Assembly (NCBI GenBank): GCA_009833045.1
Contig: WUUP01000002.1
Coordinates: 186,001-250,000 of the forward strand
Direction of reading: 5' to 3'
DNA: 64,000 nucleotides
Source: Saprospirales bacterium GYS_P2D
GTDB taxonomy: Bacteria > Bacteroidota > Bacteroidia > Chitinophagales > Saprospiraceae
The position numbers were made by a program, and so were the translations under genes. Of the stretch, positions 54,921-63,865 are shown piece by piece; position 1 is the stretch's first letter, and each line of letters starts with the position of its first letter. Below the pieces are notes generated by a model that worked only from the letters and a program-made list of their open reading frames with translations, was not told the origin of the DNA and searched no databases.

Positions 54921-55553
54921 GTGAGTAAACTGAAACATATAGCCATCACGGGCAATATTGGGGCCGGTAAAACGACTCTTTGCGAAAAATTATCACAACA
55001 CTATAAATGGGAAGTCCACTATGAGGATATTGATGAAAATCCATACCTCAATGACTTCTACCATGATATGAAGCGATGGTCGTTTAACCTGCAAGTATAC
55101 TTCCTCAATAGTCGATACACACAGCTCCTTAAAATCAAAGGCGGCGACAAAATCGTGGTGCAAGACCGAACCATATACGAAGATGCCTACATATTCGCTC
55201 CCAATCTCTATGAGATGGGCTTGATGGAGCAACGAGATTTTAATAATTACTTTTCCCTATTCAAGTGTATGTTGAGTCAAGTAGGTGCTCCAGACCTACT
55301 CATATATCTCAAAGCCAGTATACCGACTCTCGTATCTCACATCCAAAATCGTGGTAGAGACTATGAAGGGAGCATGAGTCTCGACTATCTGCGAAATCTC
55401 AATGATCGATACGAAAACTGGATCAAAAACTACAACGAAGGGAACAAGCTCATCATCAATGTAGATGACCTCGATATTAAAAATAATCCAGAAGACTTTG
55501 CTAAGGTCCTCGAGATGATTGATGCCCAGCTATACGGACTTTTTGATAATTAA
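54921..55553 (+). CDS. Deoxynucleoside kinase
   Basis: A 210-residue kinase of the deoxyadenosine/deoxyguanosine kinase family. The P-loop is GNIGAGKT (11-18); QDRTIYED (81-88) is the DRS-like motif that binds the 5'-OH region, and HIQNRGRDYEGSMSLDYL covers the lid. It starts with GTG at 54921. It salvages deoxynucleosides to dNMPs. The YggS gene follows 12 bases later. Confidence 0.9.
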   Translation: MSKLKHIAITGNIGAGKTTLCEKLSQHYKWEVHYEDIDENPYLNDFYHDMKRWSFNLQVYFLNSRYTQLLKIKGGDKIVVQDRTIYEDAYIFAPNLYEMGLMEQRDFNNYFSLFKCMLSQVGAPDLLIYLKASIPTLVSHIQNRGRDYEGSMSLDYLRNLNDRYENWIKNYNEGNKLIINVDDLDIKNNPEDFAKVLEMIDAQLYGLFDN

Positions 55554-55565
55554 CATCTTACAAAT

Positions 55566-56213
55566 ATGACCTACCAAGCTATATCGGACTATTGCATAGA
55601 GCACGAAGTAACATTGGTAGCTGTGTCTAAGACTAAGCCAGAATCTGCCATCACAGAACTCTATGATCGGGGTCAGCGACACTTCGGAGAAAATCGAGTG
55701 CAAGAGCTCGTCAAAAAACAAGAGAATCTACCGAAGGATATCAAGTGGCACATGATCGGTCATCTACAGACTAATAAGGTCAAGTATATAGCGCCATTCG
55801 TGCATCTCATACATGCGGTCGATAGTATCACTCTCCTCGATAGGATCAATCGCTATGCCATCCAAAATAATCGAAAGATATCCGTACTCCTCCAGCTCAA
55901 GATCGCTCAAGAAGAATCCAAATACGGACTCACTAAAGAAGGCCTCGAGGTCCTCACAGAACAATTGGTGGACGGAGTATTCCCACATGTCGATATGAAA
56001 GGGCTCATGGGTATGGCTACCTTCACAGATGATGTGGAGCAAGTCCGTGGCGAATTTGATAAACTCACAAAGATGAGAGATACACTCATCAAGCGCTTTG
56101 ATATTGATCTACCTATCTTATCGATGGGTATGTCAGGTGACTATCAGACGGCTATAGCTGCTGGATCTACCATGGTGCGGATAGGTAGTCTACTATTTGG
56201 TAGTAGAGACTAA
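55566..56213 (+). CDS. YggS/PLPBP-family pyridoxal phosphate homeostasis protein
   Basis: A 215-residue member. The PLP lysine is K22 in VAVSKTKP; FGENRVQEL, WHMIGHLQTNKVK and the C-terminal SMGMSGDYQTAIAAGSTMVRIGSLLFG are diagnostic. The protein holds PLP and helps keep its level steady rather than catalyse a reaction. It lies 12 bases after the kinase. A terminator follows. Confidence 0.93.
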   Translation: MTYQAISDYCIEHEVTLVAVSKTKPESAITELYDRGQRHFGENRVQELVKKQENLPKDIKWHMIGHLQTNKVKYIAPFVHLIHAVDSITLLDRINRYAIQNNRKISVLLQLKIAQEESKYGLTKEGLEVLTEQLVDGVFPHVDMKGLMGMATFTDDVEQVRGEFDKLTKMRDTLIKRFDIDLPILSMGMSGDYQTAIAAGSTMVRIGSLLFGSRD

Positions 56214-56214
56214 A

Positions 56215-56250
56215 AAAGCTGACCAGACTCTGATCAGCTTTCTATTTTAG
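56215..56250. terminator. Intrinsic terminator
   Basis: AAAGCTGA pairs with TCAGCTTT over an 11-base loop, followed by CTATTTT. It ends the YggS transcript and may also serve the minus-strand barrel gene. Confidence 0.75.
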
Positions 56251-56275
56251 TATTTTCTTTTATGTATCTATCTTA

Positions 56276-56725
56276 TTAGAAGTAGACACCTCCGGCAATA
56301 GCGAAACTACTGCCACCTCCGAGATAGATCTTAGGCTCTACATATAGCTCGAGACCATCTGCTATCGGGGTGATACCCTGCAGACCCAGTGTCAGACCTG
56401 TATCTGATGCACCAAATCCTAAAACAGAAGCTCTGAAAATATTAAGACCTGCAAACGGAGTCAACCTGAATCCCTCTACATCTCCTAAATCAAGACCACT
56501 GTAGTATACATCCAATTCAATAATATAATCTGCTACATCATCCAATAGCAAAGTAAACTGGCCCTGAGCAGAGAAATCTTCATTGATCATATACTGAGCT
56601 CTACCACCCACTCCTAAAAATGAACCATCAAAAATGAAATTAGCGCCTGCGCCAAACTTCAATTGTGAAAATCCAGATGTGCTAAAAGCAGAGATAAAAA
56701 GTACCAGTGTAATTAACTTTTTCAT
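56276..56725 (-). CDS. Small outer-membrane beta-barrel protein
   Basis: A 149-residue protein with a signal peptide ending TSGFSQ. The mature part alternates strands with aromatic and glycine residues (FGAGANFIFDGSFLGVGGRAQYM, FRLTPFAGLNIF) and ends in F. This suits an 8-strand barrel. The start was set at the signal peptide's methionine; an in-frame ATG 20 codons earlier is not needed. Function unknown. Confidence 0.75.
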   Translation of the reverse strand: MKKLITLVLFISAFSTSGFSQLKFGAGANFIFDGSFLGVGGRAQYMINEDFSAQGQFTLLLDDVADYIIELDVYYSGLDLGDVEGFRLTPFAGLNIFRASVLGFGASDTGLTLGLQGITPIADGLELYVEPKIYLGGGSSFAIAGGVYF

Positions 56726-56812
56726 AGTAAGAATTTTGATTAATGATGTATCGAAAGTAATCAATCTGATTAAAATCCGTATCACTTAATATGGCTATTT
56801 TAACATTTTGAG

Positions 56813-59035
56813 TCAACGGACCACCTCTATCTTGGCGACATGATTTTGGCTTTTGCCAATGACTGACACTACATAGACTCCTGTATTCCAGGCAGTTACA
56901 TCGATATACTCTGAGCTATCTACTGTCCCTCTCACCATTATACGACCCGCCATATCTGTGACTTCATAGCGCATCATAGGTAACTCTTCTGGCATGATGA
57001 TCTCTATTCTGTCTGAAGTAGGACTAGGGCTTACCCTGATACTTAGCTCTTTCTCTATCTCGGGTGTACTATCTATTTGCTCATTGGATATAAGATCGGT
57101 TGGATAGATACCCAAGCCTCCACGTCGATTGCCTACGATGACCTCCAGTCGATTATCATTATTAAGATCTGCTAAGGTAGGTGTAGCTCTATGCCCTACT
57201 CTGATACCCAGCAAGTCATCCGCTTGAGTAAAAGTCGCATCAGCAGCTAAGCCCCCAATATCTTGATATAGGAAAATATCACCAGCTTCATTGGCTACTA
57301 CAGCCATCGTCTCTTCGCCATTATCATAAACGGACACAGTGCTAAAGTTGGACACAAATGAGGCATCACGTAAAAATATATTGCCGAAGGCATGATCATT
57401 AGGCGCAGCGGTCTCATCTGTTATAAAAACAGGATTTTCTATTTCGCCTTGATTTTGGAAATAATTCACCGAGCCTAAGCGGTCATTGTGCGAATTAAAG
57501 TTTTGCTCGCCAATCAAGAGATCGCCGAGACCATCTTGATTCCAATCAAAGATCTCTGGAGTCGCAAAAGCAGATACCTTAATATCAAACGCAGGATAAA
57601 CAGCCGGTCGCCACTGAAATCTATCTGATAATCCAGATTGATTTTCGACCAAGTAAAGCTGTCCTATATCATCTCCGATCACTAAGTCCACATCTCCATC
57701 ACCATCGATATCTCCAGCACCAGGGGCAAACCATCTACTCGTAGTGGCATATTGAGAAAAACCAATAAAGTCTCTATCTACTAACTCAAAAGCAGGCGCT
57801 ATCGCTGTACCAACATTCTCAAATAGAAAAAGCCTTGGAGCATTAGAGATGCCATCAGGATTGTATCCGTTAGAGCCGACTAAAATATCGAGTAGTCCAT
57901 CACCTGTGAGATCTACTACGACAGGCTTAGTATTTCGCCCCAGATGGATCATCTCATCGAGTAAGAAGTCTTGTTTAACTAATACCTCATCCTCGTATAC
58001 CCATACATGTTGCTCAGTCTGTCCAGCAGTACCATCATTAGGAGCGATGACGAGTTGCTCCCGCCCATCATAGTTTATTTCATATGCAGCGTTGAATAAT
58101 TCGATATTCACTGGATTTTCACCAGAGGGATATCGGATCTCTTGATTGATCATCCATGCCTTATTCAGCTCACCGCCATTCTCCAGATACACGAGTCCAT
58201 TATAGGAGATATCTCCGATCAGTAGATCCGACAGCCCTGTATCATCGTTGGTTATAGCAGTCACCGTCGAGCCGCTATGCCTGATCTCGGCACCACTGTC
58301 TCCAATACTAAAATTAGCACAACTACTACTCGAAGTACTCAGATCAATCGTCTCTGAAAATCCACTCTCCAAAAATTTACCATAGCACTGATCCCCCAGC
58401 TGATAAACCAGTGAATCCATGGGATAGCCATTTTCTACAGCCATATTCTGATAAAAGAAAACATACGAACCAGCTGGCTCAAAGGCCAAAATGTCCAAAT
58501 CTCCATCTCCATCGACATCACTGATATCTGGCAGATCTATGACACTCACATATATCTGTGTAAAACTGCGGCCCAATGGTATGTAAAGAATATCAAAATC
58601 ACGCTCTGGAAACCGCTGAAGCTCATAGCTTAGCTCTCCATCCGCCACCACTGCTTTCCATACTTCTACACCCGGCACATTGGACGCAGTCGGGCTGCAA
58701 AATATATCTCGGTGACCATCACCATTGAAGTCTCTAAACAGCATCCAATTGTCCGCAGGTGGTAGGAGATCTCGATAGCTCGGATCATATACATAGCCAT
58801 CATCTGTACGGATCAAAGGTGATACGGCTCCTCCTGAGCGATCAAAAACAAGCAAATCATCACGACCGTCGAGATCCAGATCAACATTATTAAACTGTGG
58901 AGCAATCATGCCTCCTATGAAAGGATACGCCAGCTCTCTCCCATCGATCTCCACCTTGATATCAACAGGTGACACCTGCTGTGCAGGCAGATGGAAGCTC
59001 ATAAGTATGGCTATGAAAAAAAACAGTGATCTCAT
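56813..59035 (-). CDS. Secreted FG-GAP/VCBS repeat protein with T9SS type A sorting domain
   Basis: A 740-residue protein with a signal peptide ending FHLPAQ. Seven or so calcium-binding D-x-D/N-x-D-G repeats are seen, among them DLDGRDDLLVF, DFNGDGHRDIF, DVDGDGDLDIL, DLTGDGLLDIL, DIDGDGDVDLV, DWNQDGLGDLL and DLNNDNRLEVIV. They form an integrin-like beta-propeller. The last 70 residues, with SPSPTSDRIEI and TGVYVVSV, are the type A T9SS sorting domain. The protein is exported and probably surface-attached. The role is binding or adhesion; ligand unknown. Confidence 0.9.
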   Translation of the reverse strand: MRSLFFFIAILMSFHLPAQQVSPVDIKVEIDGRELAYPFIGGMIAPQFNNVDLDLDGRDDLLVFDRSGGAVSPLIRTDDGYVYDPSYRDLLPPADNWMLFRDFNGDGHRDIFCSPTASNVPGVEVWKAVVADGELSYELQRFPERDFDILYIPLGRSFTQIYVSVIDLPDISDVDGDGDLDILAFEPAGSYVFFYQNMAVENGYPMDSLVYQLGDQCYGKFLESGFSETIDLSTSSSSCANFSIGDSGAEIRHSGSTVTAITNDDTGLSDLLIGDISYNGLVYLENGGELNKAWMINQEIRYPSGENPVNIELFNAAYEINYDGREQLVIAPNDGTAGQTEQHVWVYEDEVLVKQDFLLDEMIHLGRNTKPVVVDLTGDGLLDILVGSNGYNPDGISNAPRLFLFENVGTAIAPAFELVDRDFIGFSQYATTSRWFAPGAGDIDGDGDVDLVIGDDIGQLYLVENQSGLSDRFQWRPAVYPAFDIKVSAFATPEIFDWNQDGLGDLLIGEQNFNSHNDRLGSVNYFQNQGEIENPVFITDETAAPNDHAFGNIFLRDASFVSNFSTVSVYDNGEETMAVVANEAGDIFLYQDIGGLAADATFTQADDLLGIRVGHRATPTLADLNNDNRLEVIVGNRRGGLGIYPTDLISNEQIDSTPEIEKELSIRVSPSPTSDRIEIIMPEELPMMRYEVTDMAGRIMVRGTVDSSEYIDVTAWNTGVYVVSVIGKSQNHVAKIEVVR

Positions 59036-59274
59036 ATATCTATGCTGTAGTAATAGAAGTACAACGAAATAAAACAAAAACTGATGTAAAAGATGGACAT
59101 AGATCACCATACTTTTTGATGAATGACTATCGTTAGGTCATAGTCCGAGGCGAAAAAGAAAATTTGAATACTACGTGCAATTCTGCGAATATTGCATCTC
59201 TATATGGGCTGACTAAGGGTATGTACATACTCATCAGTGTCATAATACTATAATATCAAAAGCATACTGCCAAC
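59036..59274. other. Divergent gap before the TonB-like gene
   Basis: This 239-base region holds no gene. A perfect 12-base palindrome GTATGTACATAC at 59219-59230 lies 45 bases before the TonB-like start and could be an operator; its use is unknown. Confidence 0.4.
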
Positions 59275-60345
59275 ATGAACGTAGAAGCGGGAAAATCCAA
59301 AACATGGAATAGCTCATTGAGAAACTCAATAGTCATCCACGTATTCTTACTGCTCATCGCATGGCTATTTAAGCTACAGAATGATCCCAGTCAGACTATT
59401 GATACCCAGTATGCTGTGACTGTCAATTTTCAGAACATAGAATTTAACGATAGTAAAAGCTCTAATAGCACCAAAAGTAGCGCCGCAGAAGGTCGCCAAA
59501 GACCAAAGGCTGAATCACCTCAAAAAATAGAAGCCTCGACGCCTAAAAAAGTCGAAACACCTACAATCACTCCGCCTAAGCCGACACCTACTCCGCCTGC
59601 TACAGATCCTACTCCTACAGATCCAGTATTCTCAGAGACGACGACTGATGTGAGTGATATACAGGCTATAGAAGAAGAGATCCCTGTAGATGATCCAGAG
59701 CCAGAATACATCCCCGAGGCAGCGCCTGAACCTGAACCTGCTCCAGAAGTAGTATATGTAGAAAATACTGAAATCGAAAATATAGAGGATATCATCGGCG
59801 ACATCAGTGACGAACCAATAGATGTCGCAGAAGAAACAGATATCATCGCTGACAAAGAATCTGACACGGCTACAGAAGGTAACTCCAGCAGCTCTGATAG
59901 TGGCAGCTCAGACGGCGATCCATCTCTCAAAGATGGTGACGAAGGCGGTACTGGCAAAGGTGACTCTGGCACTGGCAAAGGTAACGATGCTGGCGGAAAT
60001 GACAATGACAGCGGTATCGGTACAGGTGACCACGGAGAGGGCGAATTTGATGCGAGCGGAGACGGGATCTTTGGTAGAAAGGTCATCTATCGTGATCCAA
60101 GTATGATCGCATTAGCTTCATCTAAGTCCGGTAAAATCGTATTCAAAGTATGCATCAGTCGTCAGGGCTCTGTACGCTATATAGAGATCGATGAATTTAA
60201 TACTACCATCACTGACAAAGCGCTAATCAGAAATGCCCTCGAATCTCTGCGCAAATACAAATACGAGGTCGACTACTCTGCCCCCAAAGAACAATGCGGT
60301 AACTATACCCTTAAGATCGACAACTTCAGAGGGATCAGTGGATAG
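59275..60345 (+). CDS. TonB-like energy transducer with long acidic/glycine-rich spacer
   Basis: A 356-residue protein: short cytoplasmic start, one span (about 17-35), a Pro-rich stretch with TPTPP repeats (90-125), an acidic Pro-Glu part (130-160), a Ser/Gly/Asp-rich stretch with GTGKG repeats (195-262), and an 85-residue C-terminal domain with two cysteines. The layout fits TonB, which carries proton-motive force to outer-membrane receptors. The C-terminal sequence is weakly TonB-like. No exbB or exbD is adjacent. The Gly-rich segment is unusually long. Confidence 0.65.
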   Translation: MNVEAGKSKTWNSSLRNSIVIHVFLLLIAWLFKLQNDPSQTIDTQYAVTVNFQNIEFNDSKSSNSTKSSAAEGRQRPKAESPQKIEASTPKKVETPTITPPKPTPTPPATDPTPTDPVFSETTTDVSDIQAIEEEIPVDDPEPEYIPEAAPEPEPAPEVVYVENTEIENIEDIIGDISDEPIDVAEETDIIADKESDTATEGNSSSSDSGSSDGDPSLKDGDEGGTGKGDSGTGKGNDAGGNDNDSGIGTGDHGEGEFDASGDGIFGRKVIYRDPSMIALASSKSGKIVFKVCISRQGSVRYIEIDEFNTTITDKALIRNALESLRKYKYEVDYSAPKEQCGNYTLKIDNFRGISG

Positions 60346-60346
60346 A

Positions 60347-60380
60347 AATACTATAGAATAGCATTCTCTAAGGTATTTTA
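60347..60380 (+). terminator. Possible weak terminator after the TonB-like gene
   Basis: AAATAC/GTATTT with inner TAGAAT/ATTCT pairs; few T residues follow. Confidence 0.35.
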
Positions 60381-60424
60381 GTCAGGCTTATAAACCAATA
60401 AGTGGAAGTGATTTGAGCATACCC

Positions 60425-60461
60425 AGATCTACCAAATTTCTAAAATTTGGCAGATCTCGCT
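60425..60461 (-). repeat. Dispersed palindromic repeat, copy 3 (inverted)
   Basis: On the minus strand the 20-base core of copies 1 and 2 recurs exactly (60442-60461). The arms AGATCTACCAAATTT and AAATTTGGCAGATCT pair with one G-T pair. The outer GAGCAT and ATGCTC (60415-60471) extend the palindrome. A second hairpin, TCTGAAGT/AACTTCAGA, lies at 60489-60510. Both sit just before an AT-rich orphan gene. Confidence 0.75.
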
Positions 60462-60526
60462 ACGAGATGCTCCCACTTCAACTCACTCTATCTGAAGTCT
60501 TTAACTTCAGATCAATGTTAGCTCGT

Positions 60527-60967
60527 TTACTCAAAATACTTTAATGTTCTATATATTTCTTCCGGTGGTTTCTTGTACAACATTTCTTTATCTATGGATA
60601 TGCTAAGATCATCTAACAGTACCATCTCATTATTGGAGGGATCTACAGAAGAAAAAATAGCATAAAAAACCTCATTGTCAGAGCGTATCTTTTGAAGTAA
60701 GTTCTTTTCCCATAATCTTACAGTTTCTTTACCTTGATGTTTTACACCGTTATGATCTATGAAATCATATTTGAATTTACAGCCGACTTTTGTACAATAC
60801 ATTTCTTGGATTGTACCCACTTTTACTAAGTATCCATGATTTCTAAGATCAGCATACTTAATACGCAGCATCAAATGTCCAGTACCCAAAAGAATGATAC
60901 TTGCGCTTATAAAAATCCTCCAACCCCATTTAGTTTTTAGTAACTCGTAGCCGTCATAGGTGATCAC
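60527..60967 (-). CDS. Hypothetical membrane-anchored protein, 146 aa
   Basis: No family recognised. One hydrophobic segment at about residues 17-33 is followed by a polar domain with a C-T-K-V-G-C cysteine pair and FKYDFIDHNGVKHQGKE strands, resembling DUF3592-like extracytoplasmic domains. It starts with GTG. The gene is AT-rich and lies beside copy 3 of the palindromic repeat, the same setting as the orphans at 2055-2844. Transfer is likely. Confidence 0.6.
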   Translation of the reverse strand: MITYDGYELLKTKWGWRIFISASIILLGTGHLMLRIKYADLRNHGYLVKVGTIQEMYCTKVGCKFKYDFIDHNGVKHQGKETVRLWEKNLLQKIRSDNEVFYAIFSSVDPSNNEMVLLDDLSISIDKEMLYKKPPEEIYRTLKYFE

Positions 60968-61130
60968 TATACTCCATTTATATTAATTTATTTAAATCTA
61001 ATATATCTCACCGATCTCTTATCTCATTAAGTATTACAGCTTTTCTTATTTTATAAGTTAACTCTTTCTTTGACTTTAGTCCCCACAAAAGTAATAATGC
61101 ATGAAAGGCTATACTTTTCACATAGTCGCT

Positions 61131-61138
61131 TACTTTTG
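61131..61138 (+). promoter_or_regulatory. Minus-7 box (TACTTTTG) for the B12 riboswitch transcript
   Basis: TAnnTTTG match 8 bases before the P1 stem of the riboswitch. Confidence 0.5.
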
Positions 61139-61145
61139 CGCCGAC

Positions 61146-61329
61146 ATATCGTCACGGTGATATCCACGATGGTGCGACATCTTAATAGGGAATCCAGCGA
61201 AAATCTGGAGCAGTCCCCGCTGCTGTGAGTCTCATACCACATCATGCTCTTCTCTACCGCCACTGGCAGGCTGACTGCTGGGAAGGCTCGAGCATGGGAG
61301 ACAAGCCAGAAGACCTGCCTGACGAATAT
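61146..61329 (+). promoter_or_regulatory. Cobalamin riboswitch
   Basis: P1 pairs ATATCGTC (61146-61153) with GACGAATAT (61321-61329). Inside are GGTGCGACATC then TTAATAGGGAATC, AGCAGTCCCCGCTGCTGTGA, CCACTGG and CTGGGAAGG, and the B12 box AAGCCAGAAGACCTGCC. This is the complete class of adenosyl/hydroxo-cobalamin aptamers. The following CTATGATC...GATCGACCATAG hairpin is a likely expression platform before the BtuB-like gene. Confidence 0.97.
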
Positions 61330-61419
61330 TACACATATCTATGATCTATCTCGGAGGAAGATCGACCATAGTACTATCGATGATGTGACAGATCATCTGT
61401 TCATTCACATTATTCATTC

Positions 61420-63303
61420 ATGAGACATTTTATTATTTCACTGGGTATCCTGTGCGGTATAGTGACATATCTGCCCGGACAGGATACCATGAGCGACAGC
61501 CTCTCTGAGCAGCTCATCATCTCAGCAACTAAGCTCGCCACCCCACTCAAAGCATCTACTAAACCTATCAATGTCATCACTCGAGAAGAGATCGAGCGGA
61601 GCGGTCAGACCACACTCGCCACCCTGCTCCATCAGCAGACCGGACTCATCGTCAATGGTAGCACGAGTAATCCCTCCAGAAATCAAACGATCTATCTACA
61701 GGGCGCTCGGGCGGAGCATACACTGATACTCATAGACGGTATGCCTGTCAAAGATCCATCCGCTATCGGAGGCACATTTGACCTGCGAGCACTATCGCTA
61801 CAGGGCGTAGAGAGAGTCGAGATACTCAAGGGGAGTCAGTCGACGCTCTATGGATCCGAGGCCATAGCTGGAGTGATCAATATCATCACCCAGCAGGGCT
61901 CAGACGCACCTGTCACTGTCACAGGACATGCAGCAGGAGGCAGCTATGATAGCTACACTCAGCAGGTAGGTGTACATGGGACATTAGACAGATTTGATTA
62001 TCGAGCCAATATCTCATGGGATCAGTCAGCGGGCATATCAGAGGCTCTGGATGAGACGGGCACCGGAGGATTTGATGAGGACGGATTTGAGCAACGCAAC
62101 ATGGACTTCAGATCGGCCTATCGCTTTAGTGATGCGACCTCTCTCAGCGCCTTCAGCCGATTAGGATCATATGACGCTCGATACGATGATGGCTCCTATA
62201 CCGATGGGACCAATCGCTATGAATCAAGCTACTACACTATCGGCTCCCAGCTACAGCATGAGGGAGATAGATTCAGAGGATTAGTGCAGTACAATTATAC
62301 AGATACCGAGCGACAGTTTGAGTCAATGTGGGGCATCACGCCTTATGATGCAGGTCATCACCAGATCGAGGCATTAGGAGCCTATGATGTATCATCATCG
62401 GTCAATCTCACCATCGGGACCAGCTACCAAGACTACAGCATCAGCGACGTACCTGATAAGTCTAATACGCTATGGGGCCTATACAGTAATTTGCTATTCA
62501 CGCCAGTGAGCGCATGGACAGTACAGGCAGGCGTACGATACAATGATCACTCTACCTATGGCACTAACAGCACCTATGAGCTCAGTACCAAGTATGATCT
62601 CACTGAGGGATGGTACATCATGGGTGGATACAGCACAGGATTTAAGGCACCACAGTTGGCCCAGCTTTTCGGACCATTTGGGGCTAATCCTGAGCTTGTG
62701 CCAGAGGAGAGTCGATACATCTATGGTGGATGGGGATATACCACTGGTGGATTGACAGCGAGTCTTCAGTACTTTGATAGATCGGTAGATGATCTGATCG
62801 ACTATGTGAGTGATCCTGTGACTTTTGAGGGTGGCTATGTCAATATCAGTCGTCAGGATGATCAGGGACTTGAGCTATCTCTCGATTATCGCAGCTCGGT
62901 CTGGTCTGCAGGGCTGGGCTTTGAGTATCTCACTGGTCAGACAGTCGTCGTCAATGCTGATGACTCCGAGACGGTCACATCTGAGGATCTCCTTCGCCGT
63001 CCAAAATCAAGAATAACTGCACATGTACAATATCAAGCCGCTGACGATCTACATATACGACTCAGCAGCCAGCGACTCGGTGAGCGAGAGGATCTATTTT
63101 TTAACTCTACGACCTTCGCTACCGATGCTAAGACTCTTGATGTCTATCAGACCTGGGACCTGCAGCTCGGGTACCAGATCTACGATGATCTCTATAGCTA
63201 TATCAATGTCAATAATCTATTTGATGCCACATATGAAGAAGTGGCTGGATACAGCGTACTCGGCCGAAATCTGCGTGTAGGTATCCGATTCAATATTCAA
63301 TAA
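61420..63303 (+). CDS. btuB: TonB-dependent vitamin B12 receptor, BtuB-like
   Basis: A 627-residue outer-membrane receptor with a signal peptide ending TYLPGQ. A TonB-box-like EQLIISATK is followed by a plug with IERSGQTTLATLLHQQTGLIVNG, NQTIYLQGARAEHTLILIDGMPVKDPS and ERVEILKGSQSTLYGSEAIAGVINIIT. The barrel ends in GIRFNIQ. The length fits BtuB (about 600) and not SusC. The upstream cobalamin riboswitch makes B12 or a corrinoid the substrate. Energy comes from a TonB system; a candidate TonB lies at 59275. Confidence 0.93.
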   Translation: MRHFIISLGILCGIVTYLPGQDTMSDSLSEQLIISATKLATPLKASTKPINVITREEIERSGQTTLATLLHQQTGLIVNGSTSNPSRNQTIYLQGARAEHTLILIDGMPVKDPSAIGGTFDLRALSLQGVERVEILKGSQSTLYGSEAIAGVINIITQQGSDAPVTVTGHAAGGSYDSYTQQVGVHGTLDRFDYRANISWDQSAGISEALDETGTGGFDEDGFEQRNMDFRSAYRFSDATSLSAFSRLGSYDARYDDGSYTDGTNRYESSYYTIGSQLQHEGDRFRGLVQYNYTDTERQFESMWGITPYDAGHHQIEALGAYDVSSSVNLTIGTSYQDYSISDVPDKSNTLWGLYSNLLFTPVSAWTVQAGVRYNDHSTYGTNSTYELSTKYDLTEGWYIMGGYSTGFKAPQLAQLFGPFGANPELVPEESRYIYGGWGYTTGGLTASLQYFDRSVDDLIDYVSDPVTFEGGYVNISRQDDQGLELSLDYRSSVWSAGLGFEYLTGQTVVVNADDSETVTSEDLLRRPKSRITAHVQYQAADDLHIRLSSQRLGEREDLFFNSTTFATDAKTLDVYQTWDLQLGYQIYDDLYSYINVNNLFDATYEEVAGYSVLGRNLRVGIRFNIQ

Positions 63304-63355
63304 TGAGTACATAAGCTTCGTTTGAGCATTACAATACTAATGAACCATTACTAAT

Positions 63356-63757
63356 ATGAAGATTTTACTTTTTGTCATTTTAGGATTTGTTTTGGCTGAC
63401 GCCGATGATACTTCGGCATTGACCGATATGTCAGATGACTGGATCCATCTCGGCACTCGAAAAGTAGACTACAAAGTCGATCGAGATCACATTCCGATCA
63501 CTTTGACCGAGGGCAGATTTTCTGCTTTAAAATTCACTGTAGTCGATGGTGATATTAATCTTCGTAAATGCGTGATCACTTTTGGTGACGAGTCAAAACA
63601 GACAGTGACATTGCGTAAGCGAATCAAAGAAGGCAGCAGTAGCCGAAAGATCAATCTACGAGGTGCTAAGCGCATCATAAAACATGTAGAATTCGTCTAT
63701 GATATGAAAGGGATAAAAGGTAAAAAAGCGAAGCTCAAACTATACGGACTAAAATAG
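63356..63757 (+). CDS. Small secreted protein, weakly DUF2541-like
   Basis: A 133-residue protein. The hydrophobic start MKILLFVILGFVLA is a short signal. The mature part, DDWIHLGTRKVDYKVDRDHIPI, GRFSALKFTVVDGDINLRKCVITFGD and IDLRG-like INLRGAKRIIKHVEFVY, has the strand order of DUF2541. Function is unknown. It lies 52 bases after btuB and before a terminator at 63785, so it may share the riboswitch. Confidence 0.6.
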   Translation: MKILLFVILGFVLADADDTSALTDMSDDWIHLGTRKVDYKVDRDHIPITLTEGRFSALKFTVVDGDINLRKCVITFGDESKQTVTLRKRIKEGSSSRKINLRGAKRIIKHVEFVYDMKGIKGKKAKLKLYGLK

Positions 63758-63784
63758 CTACACTCCGTAAGCTATCACGATATC

Positions 63785-63822
63785 AGAGTGGCTATCACAG
63801 CAGTGGTAGTCACTCTTTTTTT
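63785..63822 (+). terminator. Intrinsic terminator after the small secreted protein
   Basis: AGAGTG-GCTATCAC pairs with GTGGTAG-TCACTCT and runs into TTTTTTT. Confidence 0.85.
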
Positions 63823-63865
63823 ATATACTTTTAGTGCAGATACCGCTAATACTAACAATCCTTAT

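Noticed and set aside
59520-60086. 188-codon minus-strand frame
   Set aside because: It is antisense to the low-complexity spacer of the TonB-like gene, which produces a Ser/Pro-rich shadow.
61051-61263. Minus-strand open frame of 70 codons
   Set aside because: It lies across the cobalamin riboswitch, whose conserved bases explain the sequence.
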